Shown: positions 1-13,020 of the stretch, piece after piece
Position numbering within the stretch: position 1 is the stretch's first letter
Layout: each line of letters begins with the position of its first letter
From: Atrina japonica
Taxonomy: Eukaryota; Mollusca; Bivalvia; Pterioida; Pinnidae
DNA length: 64,000 nt
NCBI GenBank assembly: GCA_030159075.1
Contig: BROG01000445.1
Span: forward strand, 459,001-523,000
Direction: 5' to 3'
The notes under the pieces: model-generated
What the model was told of the DNA's origin: nothing
Seen by the model: the letters and a program-made list of their open reading frames with translations, nothing else
Databases searched by the model: none
Made by a program: the position numbers and the translations under genes

Positions 1-85
1 TTGTATGAGTACTCTTTTAAGTTGCTTATTGATATGAGAAATAGCATTTATTAAATTATTCATATAAAACGTTGATTATGTGCAG

Positions 86-3000
86 GGAGCATCTAAAAGA
101 GAATGCGAGACTGGTTCTGGAAGAAAATCAAAATCTGTTGGAACAGATCAATGTGAAAGATCAAAAAGCTCATGATATGCATCAGGCCCATGTACAGGAG
201 AGTAAGTAAAATTTTCAGTCAATTTGCTGTCCAGAGTAAACACATAGTAAAACATAACTCACCATTGTAAACACATGGTAAAACATAACTCACCACTGTA
301 AACACATGGTAAAACATAACTCACCATTGTAAACACATGGTAAAACAACTCACCACTGTAAACACATGGTAAAACATAACTCACCATTGTAAACACATGG
401 TAAAAACAACTCGCCACTGTAAACACATGGTAAAACATAACTCACCACTGTAAACACATGGTAAAAACAACTCACCACTATAAACACATGGTAAAACAAC
501 TCACCACTGTAAACACTTTGTAAAACATAACTCACCACTGTAAACACATGGTAAAACATAACTCACCACTGTAAACACATGGTAAAACAACTCACCACTG
601 TAAACAATGTAAAACATAACTCACCACTGTAGACACATGGTAAGATAGAGCTTACCATTGTAAACACATGGTAAATATATCTCACCAGTGTAAACACATG
701 GTTAATATATCTCACTGTGTAAACACCTGGTAAATCATAGTTCACCACTGTTAACTCTACATTTATTGCCCTAATTGTAGGGAGACATGAGGATTTGTTT
801 ACAAAAGACTAGTCATATTTCCAGAGGGCTATAAATTGTTTATTACACTAAAATACAAAATCAGTAAAGACTGTCAAATAAACTGCATGTTTTCGCATGC
901 AAGGGAGATATGACACACACGAGGGAGACATGAAGTGTAGTCTCCCTGACATGTGACGGCTCTCAACCAATCCCCGACTGTGTTTTATCAATGAGGCATA
1001 ATAAATGGTTAATATATCTCACCAGTGTAAACACATGGTAAAATGTATCTATCCATTGAAAACAAAACTCACCACTGTAAACACATGGTTAAACATAAAT
1101 CACCACTGTAAACACATTGTAGAACATAACTCTTTACTGAACACATGGTAAACATAACACGTAAACACATGGTAAGATATACCTAACCAGTGTAAACACA
1201 TAGTAAAACAGAACTCACCATTGTAAACACATGGTAAGATATAGCTAACCAGTGTAAAACATAACTCACCACTGTAGACACATTGTAAAACATAACTCAC
1301 CACTGTAAACACATGGTAAGATATAGCTTACCAGTGTAAACACATGGTAGAACATAACTCTTTACTGAACACATGGTAAACATAACATGTAAACACATGG
1401 TAAGATATACCTAACCAGTGTAAACACATGGTAGAACAGAACTCACCATTGTAAACACATGGTAAGATATATCTCACCACTGTAAACACATACTTAAATG
1501 TATCTCACAAGTGCAAACACTCATTATCATATATTCTGTCAGTGTTGACACATTTTCACATAGGACAAGTATAAATGCTTGTTACGTATTTCAGTGTTTA
1601 TCGTATATTCACATTTCCACGTAGCTAACCAGTGTAGACAACAATTTCATGTGTCTCACCAGTTAAATCATGTGTCTCACCAGTTTAACACACATCTTAA
1701 TTCAGTTAATCAGGGTAAAACACAATGTCACATCAATTTGGGGAGACATATTGGTTTTGCCAACATCTCAAGGTCATTGGTTGAGGTCATTTTGTCTTTC
1801 TCCCTCCCTCATGGGATAGGGAGATATACTGGTTTTGCCACCATTGTCTGTTTGTCCATCAGTCACAAATTTTGTCTTTCAAACCCTAGCTTGGACTGCA
1901 TTCAAACTTTAATATGATTTGTGATCACCCCCATATGATAGGGAGACATACTGGTTTTGTCACCATTGTCTGTTTGTCAATCTGTCACAAATCTTGTCTT
2001 TCAAACCCTAGCTTGGAATGCATTCAAACTTTAATATGTTTGTGATAATGAAATAGGACCTTGGTCATATCTGCAAGTTCTAGGTCACAGTGCATCCGTA
2101 GACATTGGGTACTTACCATTCTCTGTAACAGACTAGTGTGGACTAGTCTGTTCTATGATTGGTAACATGTCTGATTGCGCTCACTCTGACACTTGCTCTG
2201 AGTCGGGTTCCTTCCCATGATTCAACAGTATTAGCATTACAGACACTGCCAAAAAACTGAATTTACGACTTTGATTTTCTCAAGAAACAATGTTTTTCAA
2301 ATGTCGACTTTAAAACTGATCAGAAACAAAAAAATGATGAATTTTCAGAATAAAAAATGAATATTATAAATCTGGTTTTTTTGCGAGAACTTATTTTAGG
2401 CGTAATTTTGTGAGTCGCTAAAATAAAATTATCGCGTAATGAAGTATGAAAATAGTGTGACGAAATGGGCATTCAGAATCGCGAAAATACCATCTCACGA
2501 ATAAATTTAGAACTTGTGTATCGCGAAAATAAAGTTGCGCGAAAATTTCCGGATGTACAGTATTTTATTTATGATGAAAATATTTTGCGACTTATCAGTC
2601 AACGTTTTTGTTCGACTTCTGGACCAATCACAAAACTTGGGTAGAACTGGCCTATCCTTTGTAAAAGGTAAGGGCCCAAAATTATTGTCCGGGCTATAAC
2701 TTTTCAAGTTCCAACCCTTGCTTCAGGTGCATTCAAGCTCAAATGTTATTGGTTATGACTTAAAGGTGTGTCATGGCCTTGACCCTGAGTCATACCTTAA
2801 AGGTCAAGGTCACAGTATACCCATGGACAGAGGGGAAGACATATTTTTGTTACAAAATCATTTAGTTATAGCTATTATACATTGAAATGGAGTAAGAATA
2901 AAATTGATATGAATTAAGATTTTGTGTTTCTCATTTCAGTTTCAAAATTATCAAAGCAGCTAGTATTAGCTAATTCAGAAAAGGCTGAATTTGAACAAGA

Positions 3001-6000
3001 AAATGAAGAACTTAGAAAGAAGTTAAAAGATTTCAAAAATAAGTATGACACATTGTCGTTAGAGACACAAGACAAAGCAACAGTAGAGGAATACATCAAT
3101 AATATAGCAGAACTTAAAAGGTATGTAACCTCCTGATTATTGTGTTTATACCAGTGCATCAACAACTTTGCAGTCTAAAGGGTAAATCCTTTTAATGATT
3201 GTTTGAAAATGGCATTTGTTGACTTTATCAATATATCCTATTACACTGGAAATCACATATGACTGAATCAGAATTGTTGTAAATAACATTGACTTGATCG
3301 TCTCATAAGTCCAAATGTAATGACTGATGTTATGATATTGTTGACCTTGCAGGAGCATGGCCGATAAAGAAGATACACACAGGAAAGAGCTAGAAAATAC
3401 AAGGATAAAACTACATGTAAGTTATTGAAAATGGATTTGGATATTCAGTGATCATAATTAAGTATGACTAATAGAATCTACCCCTACCTTGAGGGTATGA
3501 CAAAGGAATCTCAATCCAAGGGTAAAATTCTTTGAATGACAAACCCAAGGCTGGTCTTGTCATTCAAGAATCTTATCCTGAGGATTGATATTTCTTTGTC
3601 ATACCCTCAAGGTAGGGCTTGATTATTTTTCTCCCATGTTTTAGATACATGTATATTGGAGATCTATGCAAATGGAATCTGACATTATGCACAGCATTTT
3701 AGATGCCGCAGACACACTACAGCATTAATTGTATTGTGACATCATAGCGCCTGTAGCTTGTCAACACCTTAGGGGTTGACAAGGAAATCATTCCTCATTA
3801 AAATAAAGAATGAAGGAAAAATCCTTGAACAAAGAACTCTTTCCTAAATCAAAGATGAAAATTTTCCTTTCAAAAAGAAAATGTCATTGCAAAGTTGCAT
3901 AATTTTCTAAATTTGCAAGGTGAGCACCTTGAAGCTACTTGAGCCTATTGTTATAATTACAGTACTGCTAAAACAGTTTATCAAATATGCATTGTACGGT
4001 TAGTTGAACTGATTCACAAAACTGTAGACTAATCATATAAAGATTTTCAATACATTTTGCAGGCTGTTCAGATGGAGAAAAAATCACAAAATCTTCAGGC
4101 AATTGAACTTTCAGCCGAGAATAAAAGATGCATTGCAGAAATAAAGGCCATGCGCAAAGTTATCAGGTAATATGCATATAAATGTCATTTGTTCTTTCTT
4201 ATATTACATTCTACCACTGTTCATCATCGTCATACAATTTGTAAAATCTATTTGGGTCCCATCAGGTACTAACAGTCACCATGTACTTGCCAGTTCTCCA
4301 TCAATCTGTTATTTTGTCTGTTATATCCAGGGACAAGAATTTTCCTCCAGTTGGAGGTATTCCTTCTTTTTCAAAATTTTGCTGCAATGGTAAATCTTTA
4401 TTAGCCCATCATCAACAGATGGTAACCAAAGTCCAGGCTGTCAAATTCACAGCGTGGTTTCTTGAATTGTTTTCATCAATATGATGCCTAGGATCACACT
4501 GACAGGTTAAAATTGAGCCATCATTACATTTTTTTTTTTTTGGTCATTGTCAAATCTCGGATTAATCAACTCCATTTTGATACATTGCAGAAAAGCTCAA
4601 AACAAAATGCTGTATCTTCAAAGAGCCATCGAGCAATCAGAAAACAAGGAACTGTCAGTACAGGACCATCTAGCCAATATCATCAAATTGGTAGGTATCA
4701 GCTCTCTAACCTGGGTGCTTCCAGTGCCTTCTGGTTACTTCAGTTAATATTAAGAGGGGATATATTATGTGCCCTTGTATGATTGTCTGTTCTACAAGGG
4801 AACAGTCTTTGTTGCCACTCTACGCTTATATTTTTCCATGCCATAAGCTTTTTTATTTCACAGGACATTTCTACATTTATCTTGGCAGGTTGGTTTCCTG
4901 TCTTTTGGATGAGACAGTAAAACCGAGGTCCAGTGTCGCAGTAGGTGTCAACACGTTATAGAACCCTCATCGCTCAATGGCCGTAAATGCCGAGCATAGG
5001 CCAACATTCACCGGCATTTGGTGACGTCTCCATATGAGTGAAAGATTTTTTGAGTGGGACATTAAACAACAATAAACAAACAAACAAACATTAGAAAGTT
5101 AGACAGTTTGTTTACTTGTGGTCTTTTTATTGTGATCTGGTATTATCCTCCAATAAAAACTAGCTGTCACCATGTTACTGAAAAAGTTTTGGTCATAGGT
5201 AAAAGATGAGTTAACAAAGAAATCGTTCACATGGTTGTGACTAAGATTTGTACTCCGGAAGTTAATTAATGGCGTACACATTCAACTGGCTCTCACTGTA
5301 GAAAGAAAGATAAAACAAAGATAAACGGTTTGATTTTTATTAAACATAACTTGATAGCTAGATCAATGTTACTTTTTTTCTGATTGATACGATTCTATTG
5401 CAGGCAGAGAAAACGGCCTACGAAAGAGACGCTTTAGCAAAAGTGGTAATTATTATTTCCTTATGTTCAAGTATTGAAATCTGATTTCATTTTGTGTTTA
5501 AGTTTTGCTATTTCCCAGTTTACTTCTATGTTGGCATACATAGTAAAAGATATCAATATTTTATGATATTATGTTTGAATATTGAAATACAGTATATATT
5601 CATTGCCGAGTTTGAATCATAAATGCCACAGTAAATATATCTTGCTACAACTGTTGATACCAAAAAAGCCATATCTAAGCAAAATTTCATAGCACATTCA
5701 AGCGCAATGGATCCAAATTATCTGTGAAATCATATTGACACAAATACTTCTTTTCATAAATGCTATAAAGAAATATTAATATTTTATATTTACATTTTGA
5801 AAAGTGAGGTAGTACAAGTAAGAGTTATCTGTCTTTAATTTCAATTGGTATTAAATTTTGATAATTTTTATAGATATGTTTAAATTAAATTTTTCAATTT
5901 TGTAGGCAAAGGATCAAGAAACAGAGACAAAGAGAGCGATGAGTAAAGTTATGAAAAATAGTGTGTCAAAAGGAAAAATGGAAGAAAAGTTGAAAGTAAG

Positions 6001-8549
6001 GATTTACAATGGGATTATTTTTAAAGGAAATACCTGAGATTCAATCAAATATTTATTTATAAAACACTTTTGTATTTTGAAATGCCTGCAATAAAATGAT
6101 TAAGATTAAACACCCTCTATATATCTAATTTAATTTAAAGCAATGTCTTGATTGTATCCTAGTTTTTTTGTTTTTCTTTTCAGTTGTACAAAATGAAAGC
6201 CGCAGCTAAAATCAACACAGTTGCTGGACGGTAAGTCTTGCATTTTCGGTTTCGTTGTAACTGGAAAAGTGTTTTGACAAAAATCTATAAATGGTTTGTT
6301 GGGGCCTCCGCGGTCGAGTGATTAAAGCATCACGCTGTAAACCATGCAGTCTCACTTCTAGTCAGCGCAGATTTGAGCTACGCCAGAATCTAAGCTGATT
6401 TTGTAAGAAAGTTTGCTAATTTACCTGCAGAAGGCCGGTGGTCTCTTCCTGGGTAACTTGTAGCCAGATTTTCTCCTCTACCATTAACTCATAGACCCCT
6501 AGAGCCAAAATTGGACTCTTTCATTTTAAAGAATGATAAAGTCCACTGTCAGAATTCAGGAGTGAATGATTTAACATCTATATTTTATAATTACTTAACC
6601 TACAATAGTAACTTAGTCACTCACGAATTATGGCATTAGACTGTACTATTTCTTGATTTGGGTGATTCTAAATGAGGCAACAGGGGTTGATGAGAGTTAA
6701 AAACTGGTCACTACTATATAACTGAATAATTGTTGTGTTTGGCGAAGAAAAATTCAAAATTCAAGTGAATAATCTGTCATTTACATAGCTATTGATTTTT
6801 TTTGTCGTTATGATCAGTTGGAAAGGTAGTCAATTTTAGACAATTGATTTGAGATTTCATAGATGATTATGATCGGTTTCATTTTATTTCTTTTATTATC
6901 TTAATTTCAAACAAGCTTTTGTTACAGTCATACAACCAGCACAGGGTATAAGATTGACGGTTGCCCAGTCACAAAATTTTCTTGGGGAGGGGGCATCCCA
7001 GGTGGCTACTATATAAAAACAGTAAGCCTTATTCCCTGTAGCGCTGATACAACCACTCTCGCCATCGATCAGTGGGTTTGGATCAACCGATGCTACCGAG
7101 TAATCAACTATGACTTTCAACCAATTTTACAACACTACTGTTGATGCATTGTTTTCATTAGATATGAAACGGAAACATTATACATTTTCTTTTGTATAAT
7201 AAATATTTTGTTTTAATTCATTTTTGTTAGGTTGAAAGAACAAGATCAAGCATTTAACAATCAGAAAATGGAGTATGAAAGAGAAATAAATCATTTACGT
7301 TTATTAGTGAAAGAAAAAGAACACATTTTAAACAGTGTAGCCAAAGATAAAAAGTAAGTAGCATCAGATTACCTTTCCATGTGACCTTTGATCTTTTGTT
7401 TGAATACTTATTTTCTGGCATGCCACTAGAATGGCACCATAATATATTTAGTATAATGCCTTTGTGGTACATTATGTATATAAGACACTAATAATTGGGG
7501 AGGGGGGTGATGAATTGACATCTGCACTTATTGAGCGCCAAAATTTGAAGCCCTTCACCGGCATTTGGTGACGTCTCCATATGAGTGAAATATTCTTGAG
7601 TGGGACATTAAACAACAATAAACAAACAAACACTTATTGAGCAAAACATATGGTGGTATGTGGCTAAGACAAATAGATGTAGTTCCTTACTAATGAATAC
7701 TGGTTATATTTTTTACAAGGTTCTTGGGTCACCTCAGTCACTCAGGTTTGTAACTTTCGAACACTTCTAAAAATCACCAAGCTCATTCTTCACATTTATG
7801 GGGGTAAGGTTACCAAAATTTGTAACCAAATAAGCTGTGGTCATGACCCAATGTCCGTCATCCATCTTTTATCTTTTCCATTCTTTATCTCAAGAACCAC
7901 TGGACAAATTTAATCCAAATTTGGCAGTGATGTTGCTTCTAGGAAGCGGTCTCAAGTTTGAAAATGAAAAAGGCTAGTTTCCAAGGGAGTTCCAAAAAGG
8001 CTCAAAACTGGTACATCTTCAAAAATCTTTTGTCAATATCTACAAAGAATGCAAATGAAATTGAAATTTGTTCATAAAAGAGGGTTTAGGAGGCATTTCA
8101 AATGACATCGGTTTTATACAAATGGATCAGTAATTCAAAATTGAGTAACTTCTATGCAATGATATATCAGTGAGTTGCGAAGAATTATCTAAGGATCATT
8201 ATAACAAAGATTCCAGGTCATGGAGTCAAAATTCAAGGTCACAGGCACCTAAGTGAGCAGAAAATATCAATTGAATAGCTGCATGATTCATCCTTAGGCC
8301 TCTTGTTTTTTGTAGCTGCTTATTTTGATATTTTGTTTCAGTATTAATTCTCTGAATTACTTGTATTACAGAGGATTAGAAGATGACCTAGAAATTGTAT
8401 GGCAGTCCAGCAACTCAGAAAATGAGCGAATGAAAACTGTGTTACACAAAACATTACACAAACTTCGCCAACACGAACAGTTAGCAGCAGCAATGGACGA
8501 ACAAGAACAAAAGGAACTTGTGTATGTATCATCCGATGAAGGGGATTAA
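86..8549 (+). CDS. CEP89: CEP89 (CCDC123), C-terminal part, ten exons
   Basis: This is a coiled-coil protein of the mother-centriole distal appendages, needed in the family for cilium assembly. Coding exons read from splice sites and phase: 86-201, 2940-3120, 3353-3416, 4063-4166, 4591-4690, 5404-5445, 5906-5995, 6184-6230, 7231-7353, 8372-8549. Every junction is GT-AG, phases agree throughout, and the joined reading is 347 residues ending at TAA 8547-8549. Colinear similarity to the human C-terminal half is clear: first exon LVLEEN..LLEQ, second exon SKLSKQL, later KMEEKLKLYK, and last exon LEDDLEIVWQSS..EN, which matches the human GELEVIWES..EN block. The whole segment is predicted coiled coil with no membrane segment. 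The N-terminal half and promoter lie before base 1. Introns hold satellites, SINEs and a foldback. The identity is firm; exact exon ends rest on splice consensus only. Confidence 0.93.
235..745. repeat. 31-bp minisatellite, block 1
   Basis: About 16 imperfect copies of a unit close to CACTGTAAACACATGGTAAA plus ACATAACTC lie in the first visible CEP89 intron. Unit length varies by 1-5 bases, mostly in the A-run after GGTA and in the ATA segment. The opposite strand reads as an apparent repetitive open frame because the unit has few stops; this is not a gene. Confidence 0.93.
1012..1730. repeat. 31-bp minisatellite, block 2 and degenerate tail
   Basis: The same unit as the first block resumes after about 265 bp of unrelated sequence (746-1011). 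Variants carry GATATA in place of ACATAA. A segment near 1131-1200 is repeated near 1361-1430, so multi-unit blocks have been copied. From about 1495 the units decay into CTCACCAGT-type remnants. Confidence 0.85.
1740..2045. repeat. ~125-bp tandem duplication
   Basis: Two copies (about 1806-1917 and 1930-2040) share a block beginning GGGAGAtATACTGGTTTTG and ending CATTCAAACTTTAATATG. A partial third start lies at 1740. It is intronic. The rest of the intron to 2939 shows only AT-rich sequence and short GGTCAAGGTCACAG-type repeat scraps near 2800. Confidence 0.8.
3481..3617. repeat. Foldback with ~60-bp arms
   Basis: The left arm begins CCCTACCTTGAGGGTATGAC and the right arm ends with its reverse complement. 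Pairing continues with small mismatches to TTGTCATTC at the loop side, with a loop of roughly 14 bases. It sits in the CEP89 intron between the 3353 and 4063 exons. Confidence 0.88.
4885..5090 (+). mobile_element. SINE family 1, head missing
   Basis: The body and 3' end of a tRNA-derived SINE are present: GGATGAGACAGTAAAACCG, GCCGAGCATAGGCC, GGCATTTGGTGACGTCTCC and a CAAACAAACAAAC tail. The tRNA-like head seen at 40838-41129 is absent. It is an intronic insertion in CEP89. Confidence 0.88.
6299..6492 (+). mobile_element. SINE family 2, diverged copy
   Basis: It starts GGGGCCTCCGCGGTCGAGTG, a tRNA Ser/Leu-like head with an A-box-like GGTCGAGTGATTA. The body CTGCAGAAGGCCGGTGGTCT and the CTCTACCATTA end are shared with copies at 40655 and 41252. 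It lies in a CEP89 intron. Confidence 0.78.
7537..7630 (+). mobile_element. SINE family 1, 5'-truncated, 12-bp target duplication
   Basis: Only the last ~94 bases of family 1 are present (AAAATTTGAAGCCCTTCACC to the CAAACAAA tail). They are flanked by exact CACTTATTGAGC copies at 7525-7536 and 7631-7642, so the insertion ends are unambiguous. It lies in the last CEP89 intron. Confidence 0.9.
7700..8305. repeat. Remnant of a dispersed bivalve-type element
   Basis: It begins near GGGTCACCTCAGTCACTCAGG and ends TTAGGCCTCTTGTTTT. It carries CAAGAACCACTGGACAAATT, whose counterpart on the other strand recurs near 33560 and 36180. No reading frame is preserved. The class is not determined. Confidence 0.5.
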
Positions 8550-8763
8550 TGAAATATATCGCCATCCAAAAACAGATCGTCGCTTCAGATTTCCTTCTTC
8601 TACCCCCCTGTAGAATTATTTTCATCCAGACACAAGCATCTAATTTATGCAGTATTAAACATAATCATTCTTGTGGTAGCAAAATTCCCACATAAAATAG
8701 AGTTGCAGCAAAATGAGTGTTTCATAGCAAAATACATTGGGTTTTTACTCTCATTGTTTCACA

Positions 8764-8993
8764 CTGTACACCTGGATATTTTTGCCCCTGTTTAATTTTT
8801 TCGCCCTTTTCGTGCTTAGATGAGGAGGCAAAATCAAATTGAAAGAAAAATTTTCAAGGTAAATAATTGAAGCTCGGACATGAATGCCATCCATTAGACT
8901 ACGATGGATTAAGACGAGTTTAAGATGGGACGAACATGTTATCTGTCCTAAAAGGGCGAAAATAACCAGGGGCGAAAATTTCTAGGTATACAG
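8764..8993. mobile_element. MITE family A, complete
   Basis: Terminal inverted repeats of about 27 bp: left starts CTGTACACCTGG and right ends CCTAGGTATACAG-like, with GGGGCGAAAAT inside both. The internal sequence AATAATTGAAGC.CGGACAT is shared with the copy at 63776-64000. A reverse-oriented copy lies at 31575-31794. It sits about 215 bp after the CEP89 stop, probably within its 3' untranslated region. Confidence 0.85.
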
Positions 8994-11900
8994 TAATTCA
9001 GTTTTGTTTTGCCCATTTCTCTTCTTTTCAAGATCATTTGATGAAAGGGGTAAGAAAAAAAAATATCTCTTAATTTTTGATAGGGAATGTTTATGTTGAA
9101 AAAAAAACACTTGAACTGAATGCATGGTTTCATTTACAATATCCATTGAGTTTGACTGCTAAGATTTTACCGTACAGGTGAGAAAGTGTATGCATTTAAA
9201 TTTTTCTCTGAAACAATGGCAACGGTGCCTTTGCTGCAGTTCATTGTATACTTTTTGTATGCACGGCACCCTAATCTGTTGTGTCTATTGCTGAATAATT
9301 CGGCTTCGTTTTTATAACACTAAACAAAACGCAAAAGTGAGAGAAGAAACTGAACATCTATGGGCAGCATTTTGTTTTGTAATGTTTTTATATCCACACA
9401 ATTTTTTTTTATGTAAGGAGCATTGCATTTAATGTGTAACAAAAGCATTTTGTGATTTTTTTTATAGCTCACCTGAGCAACAAGAAAACGTCCAGAAGAA
9501 TAAATGATACATTTTATTATTATAAAACTCGTACCAATAAACGTAACTGCCAAAGGAATATTTTGACAACTTTCTTATCATTTAAAGATAAAAACTTTTA
9601 TACATATTGTTTTATCTAAATATGCAAGTTCAGCAGGTTGGTCAATGAAATTGGCATTGAGTTTGTAGAATATTAGGAGAAAATGTTTAAATATATATTT
9701 TGACCTTAATTTTACATTTAATATTCTAGTATTACTTAATAATATAGATGGATGAACCACAAAGTATATGCACATTTTGAACAAAAATCACAGAGTAGTT
9801 TAATCACCATGTATTTTGATAGTCCCAGTAAGATTATTATCATAAAAACATTGTTTTAAAGAGAAATATATTTGAATATCTCTGAAAGGATAGGTATCTA
9901 TATCTATTAGATATGATTTTCAGTACAATATATGTCAGCTAATAAATATTTGAAGAAAAGTTTATTATTTAACTTTATGTTGTTAATGGACAAAATGTGA
10001 CATAGATCATTTTGAAAAACATTTCAATTTAGGTCTGTATAACTTATAATCTTCAGCAGAATAAGATTGTGAACTGGAGTAGCAAAAAAAAAAAAAAATG
10101 CTGTACACATGAAAATTTAAGCGTGGGGAAAGTTACTTTAAATACGCGATGAAGAGTTTTTTGTGTTAATTTAATTACCCCAGATTACCAGACCCACAGT
10201 TGTGAAATGGATTATTGTTTCATACAGGACTGCTCAGTGTAAGTTGTGATATTGTGTAAAAAAAAAAAAAACACCCATGCATATGGTTTGCATAAGAAAG
10301 TCGCGTAATTAACAACACACAGAAATATTCATATTTTTAGTAGCTGCTTTAGACCATGTTTAAAACATCACATACACCACATGAAGAACGGTAGCAAGCT
10401 GTTTATATCTGATCACAATAGTAATCGCATATAATATACAGGAACAGTACGTGGTTGTGAAGTTTATGGCAAATAAACAAATATTTGATTGCAGAATTTT
10501 ATTTTATATCTCCATTATGTTAATATTGCTTTTGATTTTTTAATTAAAGATTTTATTCAGATTTCTAATTTTGTGCAGTGGTGAACCAGTAGTGTACATG
10601 TGTTAAAACAGTTTTTATTTCCTTGTTACATAAAATTATTAATGACAGTAATGGTATTGTTAATATTGTTAATAAAAATGGTAAATACATGACCAACAAT
10701 TACTTTAGGTAAAATAAATTAGTAATATGTAAGGTATTTATTATAAAGAGGGGGAAAAATGGTTAAAAAATAATAACTTTCTTTAATAAATATAGCAAAT
10801 TCAAATTTTTAACAAAATTATAAATTTTGATTTATGGTCACTAACTTATTTATCACCTTGTAATTATAACATTATTGATCATTTTTATGTGGCAGAAAAA
10901 AAAAACCTGTTTTAGGACATACTTTTGGCTTGTCACTGTATATTCTGTTATAATTTTATCACTCATTAGTTTTGTTAATTAATGTATAGTTCTGTTACTT
11001 GATGTATAGTTCTGTTAATTAATGTATGCTTAGCTTGAGATTGTAGAGAAAATGTATGTATCCACACATTGTAAATGCATGTATTCATATATTGTAATGT
11101 GATTCAACCTTTTGTTTTTCCATTGAATTTTCATGATAGACTTGCTATTCATATCAATGCGGACAAGTCTACTTGTTACGTAGGGTTGAAAGGGGTTAAA
11201 TACATTTATTTATTTATTAGTTTTGTTATCAGATTGATTTGGACCGATCTGATTCAGTTTGTGGATTTATCATTATTTGTTGTATGAATCAGTTACTTAT
11301 TGTCCTATGTGATTTTATGATTGAATTAGCTTCTGTTTATTGTTAAGTCAAAAATTGTTGAATATATTTAATTTGTGTGTATCGGTGCAATATTTAAATT
11401 TGATCCTCAAGTTTTGCAAATCCGTCCATTTTTTCATGATGTAAAGTATTGTGAGCATATTGTCTTTCAAGTGGTATACAGTTAAAGAGATAAGTCTGTG
11501 CTCAATGCAGCACTAAATTTATAAGCCTACATCCAAAGCAACATCATTTCGCGATCATAATTTTCATATCAAGCCCTTTCAACAGAACCCAAGACCTGAA
11601 AGATTCTGTCGGCTATTTTCATGAAAAATGGTGTAAGTTGCTGGCTACTTTCTCTTCCATTCAGAAAAAAATGCAGATACACAAAATTTAGCTAGATACC
11701 TTTATAACGGTTACTTTATATAATTTGTGTCACACTCCAAAAATATTGAAAGAGCTGCATATGTGGGAAATTTTTTGTCTTGACATTTTCCAAAAAGAAC
11801 TTTCTTATAATCGTCGTTTTAAGGAAGAAATACAAATCTTAAAATTCTTCTAAATTCTCTTTTTATGATGAAATTTGATTACTATTTTTTAAAGACATAT

Positions 11901-12640
11901 AATTTGACATTAATTTGAAAAACAAAAAAAAGTTGATGTCAATGTTAAAAATGCAAGTGAACTAACATTTTCAGATTTCTCTTTGTATGAAATAAATCGT
12001 TGCTCTTTGGGACTGAAGCATTTTTTGATATATTTTGTATTCATAAAGTTGCATTTAAATATTGGTGCTAACGATACATTCCATGCATTTCAGTAATATT
12101 TTAGAGAGCAACTTTTCATTTTTATGAAGACTTTGTGAACTGTATGTTATAAACAGATGTAGAAATATCAAGAATAGGTAAATTTGGCACAAGTTCAAGT
12201 AATGTTTTCTATGTTTGATCTTATATAGCTTCAGATGTAAGAAATCACAAATCAGTTTTGAATCAATTCTAGTCTTTTAGGGTTTTTTCTTTTTTTATGG
12301 GGTGGGGGGGGGGGGTCTTTTTGAGTGAGATAGCTGCTTTTCACTTGTACATTGACCAATATATATTCACCTTAAGAGATGACAGAATTCTGATGCCAAA
12401 TTCCTGTCTCAGAAAATCATTGATGAATATTTCATTTTAGAAATTTAGCTTTTAGATATAGATAAAAATGTTTATCACAGTCAAAATTTATAAACAATTA
12501 TAAGCCAAAGGAATAATTGTAGAATAGCTTCAGCAAGTTTTATTATTTTTAATGGACATACAGTATATTTGTCTGTAAATCTGTCGGAGTCAACATTCTG
12601 GTTAAATACAGGGTGCTGATTTGTAAATAATATTTCATTT
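8994..12640. other. Gene-free AT-rich flank of CEP89
   Basis: No coding exon is recognised. Candidate plus-strand AATAAA polyadenylation signals occur near 9501 and 9536, but the true 3' end cannot be fixed. A-runs and a G-run at 12300-12316 are the only marked features. Confidence 0.6.
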
Positions 12641-13020
12641 TGACATACAGTAATAAGCACATCGTTGTATTTGACCTTGACATACAGTAGTCAAAAAGTT
12701 GTGTCCTTGACATTCATACTGAAATCTTTATATCAATGTTTGTGACCTTGACAAACTGTAGTCACAAGGTCAATTGCTACTTCCTTTACTCAGCTTATGA
12801 AAGATTGTATGCTTAAAATATTTATGTTAGATGGTCAAAATTTGTATCCTTGATATGCTAACTATAGTTACTAGGTCAAGGTTTGTGTCCTTGGCATACA
12901 GAATATAGTTATTAGGTTAAGGTTTATGCCCTTGACCTACTTTCTTTAGTCAATAAGTCAGAGTTTTTGCCCTTGACAACTACAATATTATTAGGTCATG
13001 GTCACTGTCCTTGATACACT
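12640..13020. repeat. Degenerate ~60-bp tandem repeat
   Basis: Six or seven loose copies combine CCTTGACATACAGTA with AGTCA.(A)AGGTCAAGGTTTGTG. No protein is coded. Confidence 0.65.

Noticed and set aside
350..1312. Minus-strand frames rich in HVFTVVSYVLPC
   Set aside because: They are translations of the 31-bp minisatellite.
235..1500. CRISPR-like array (regular short repeats)
   Set aside because: The units are contiguous and vary among themselves with no unique spacers, in a eukaryotic intron; this is a minisatellite.
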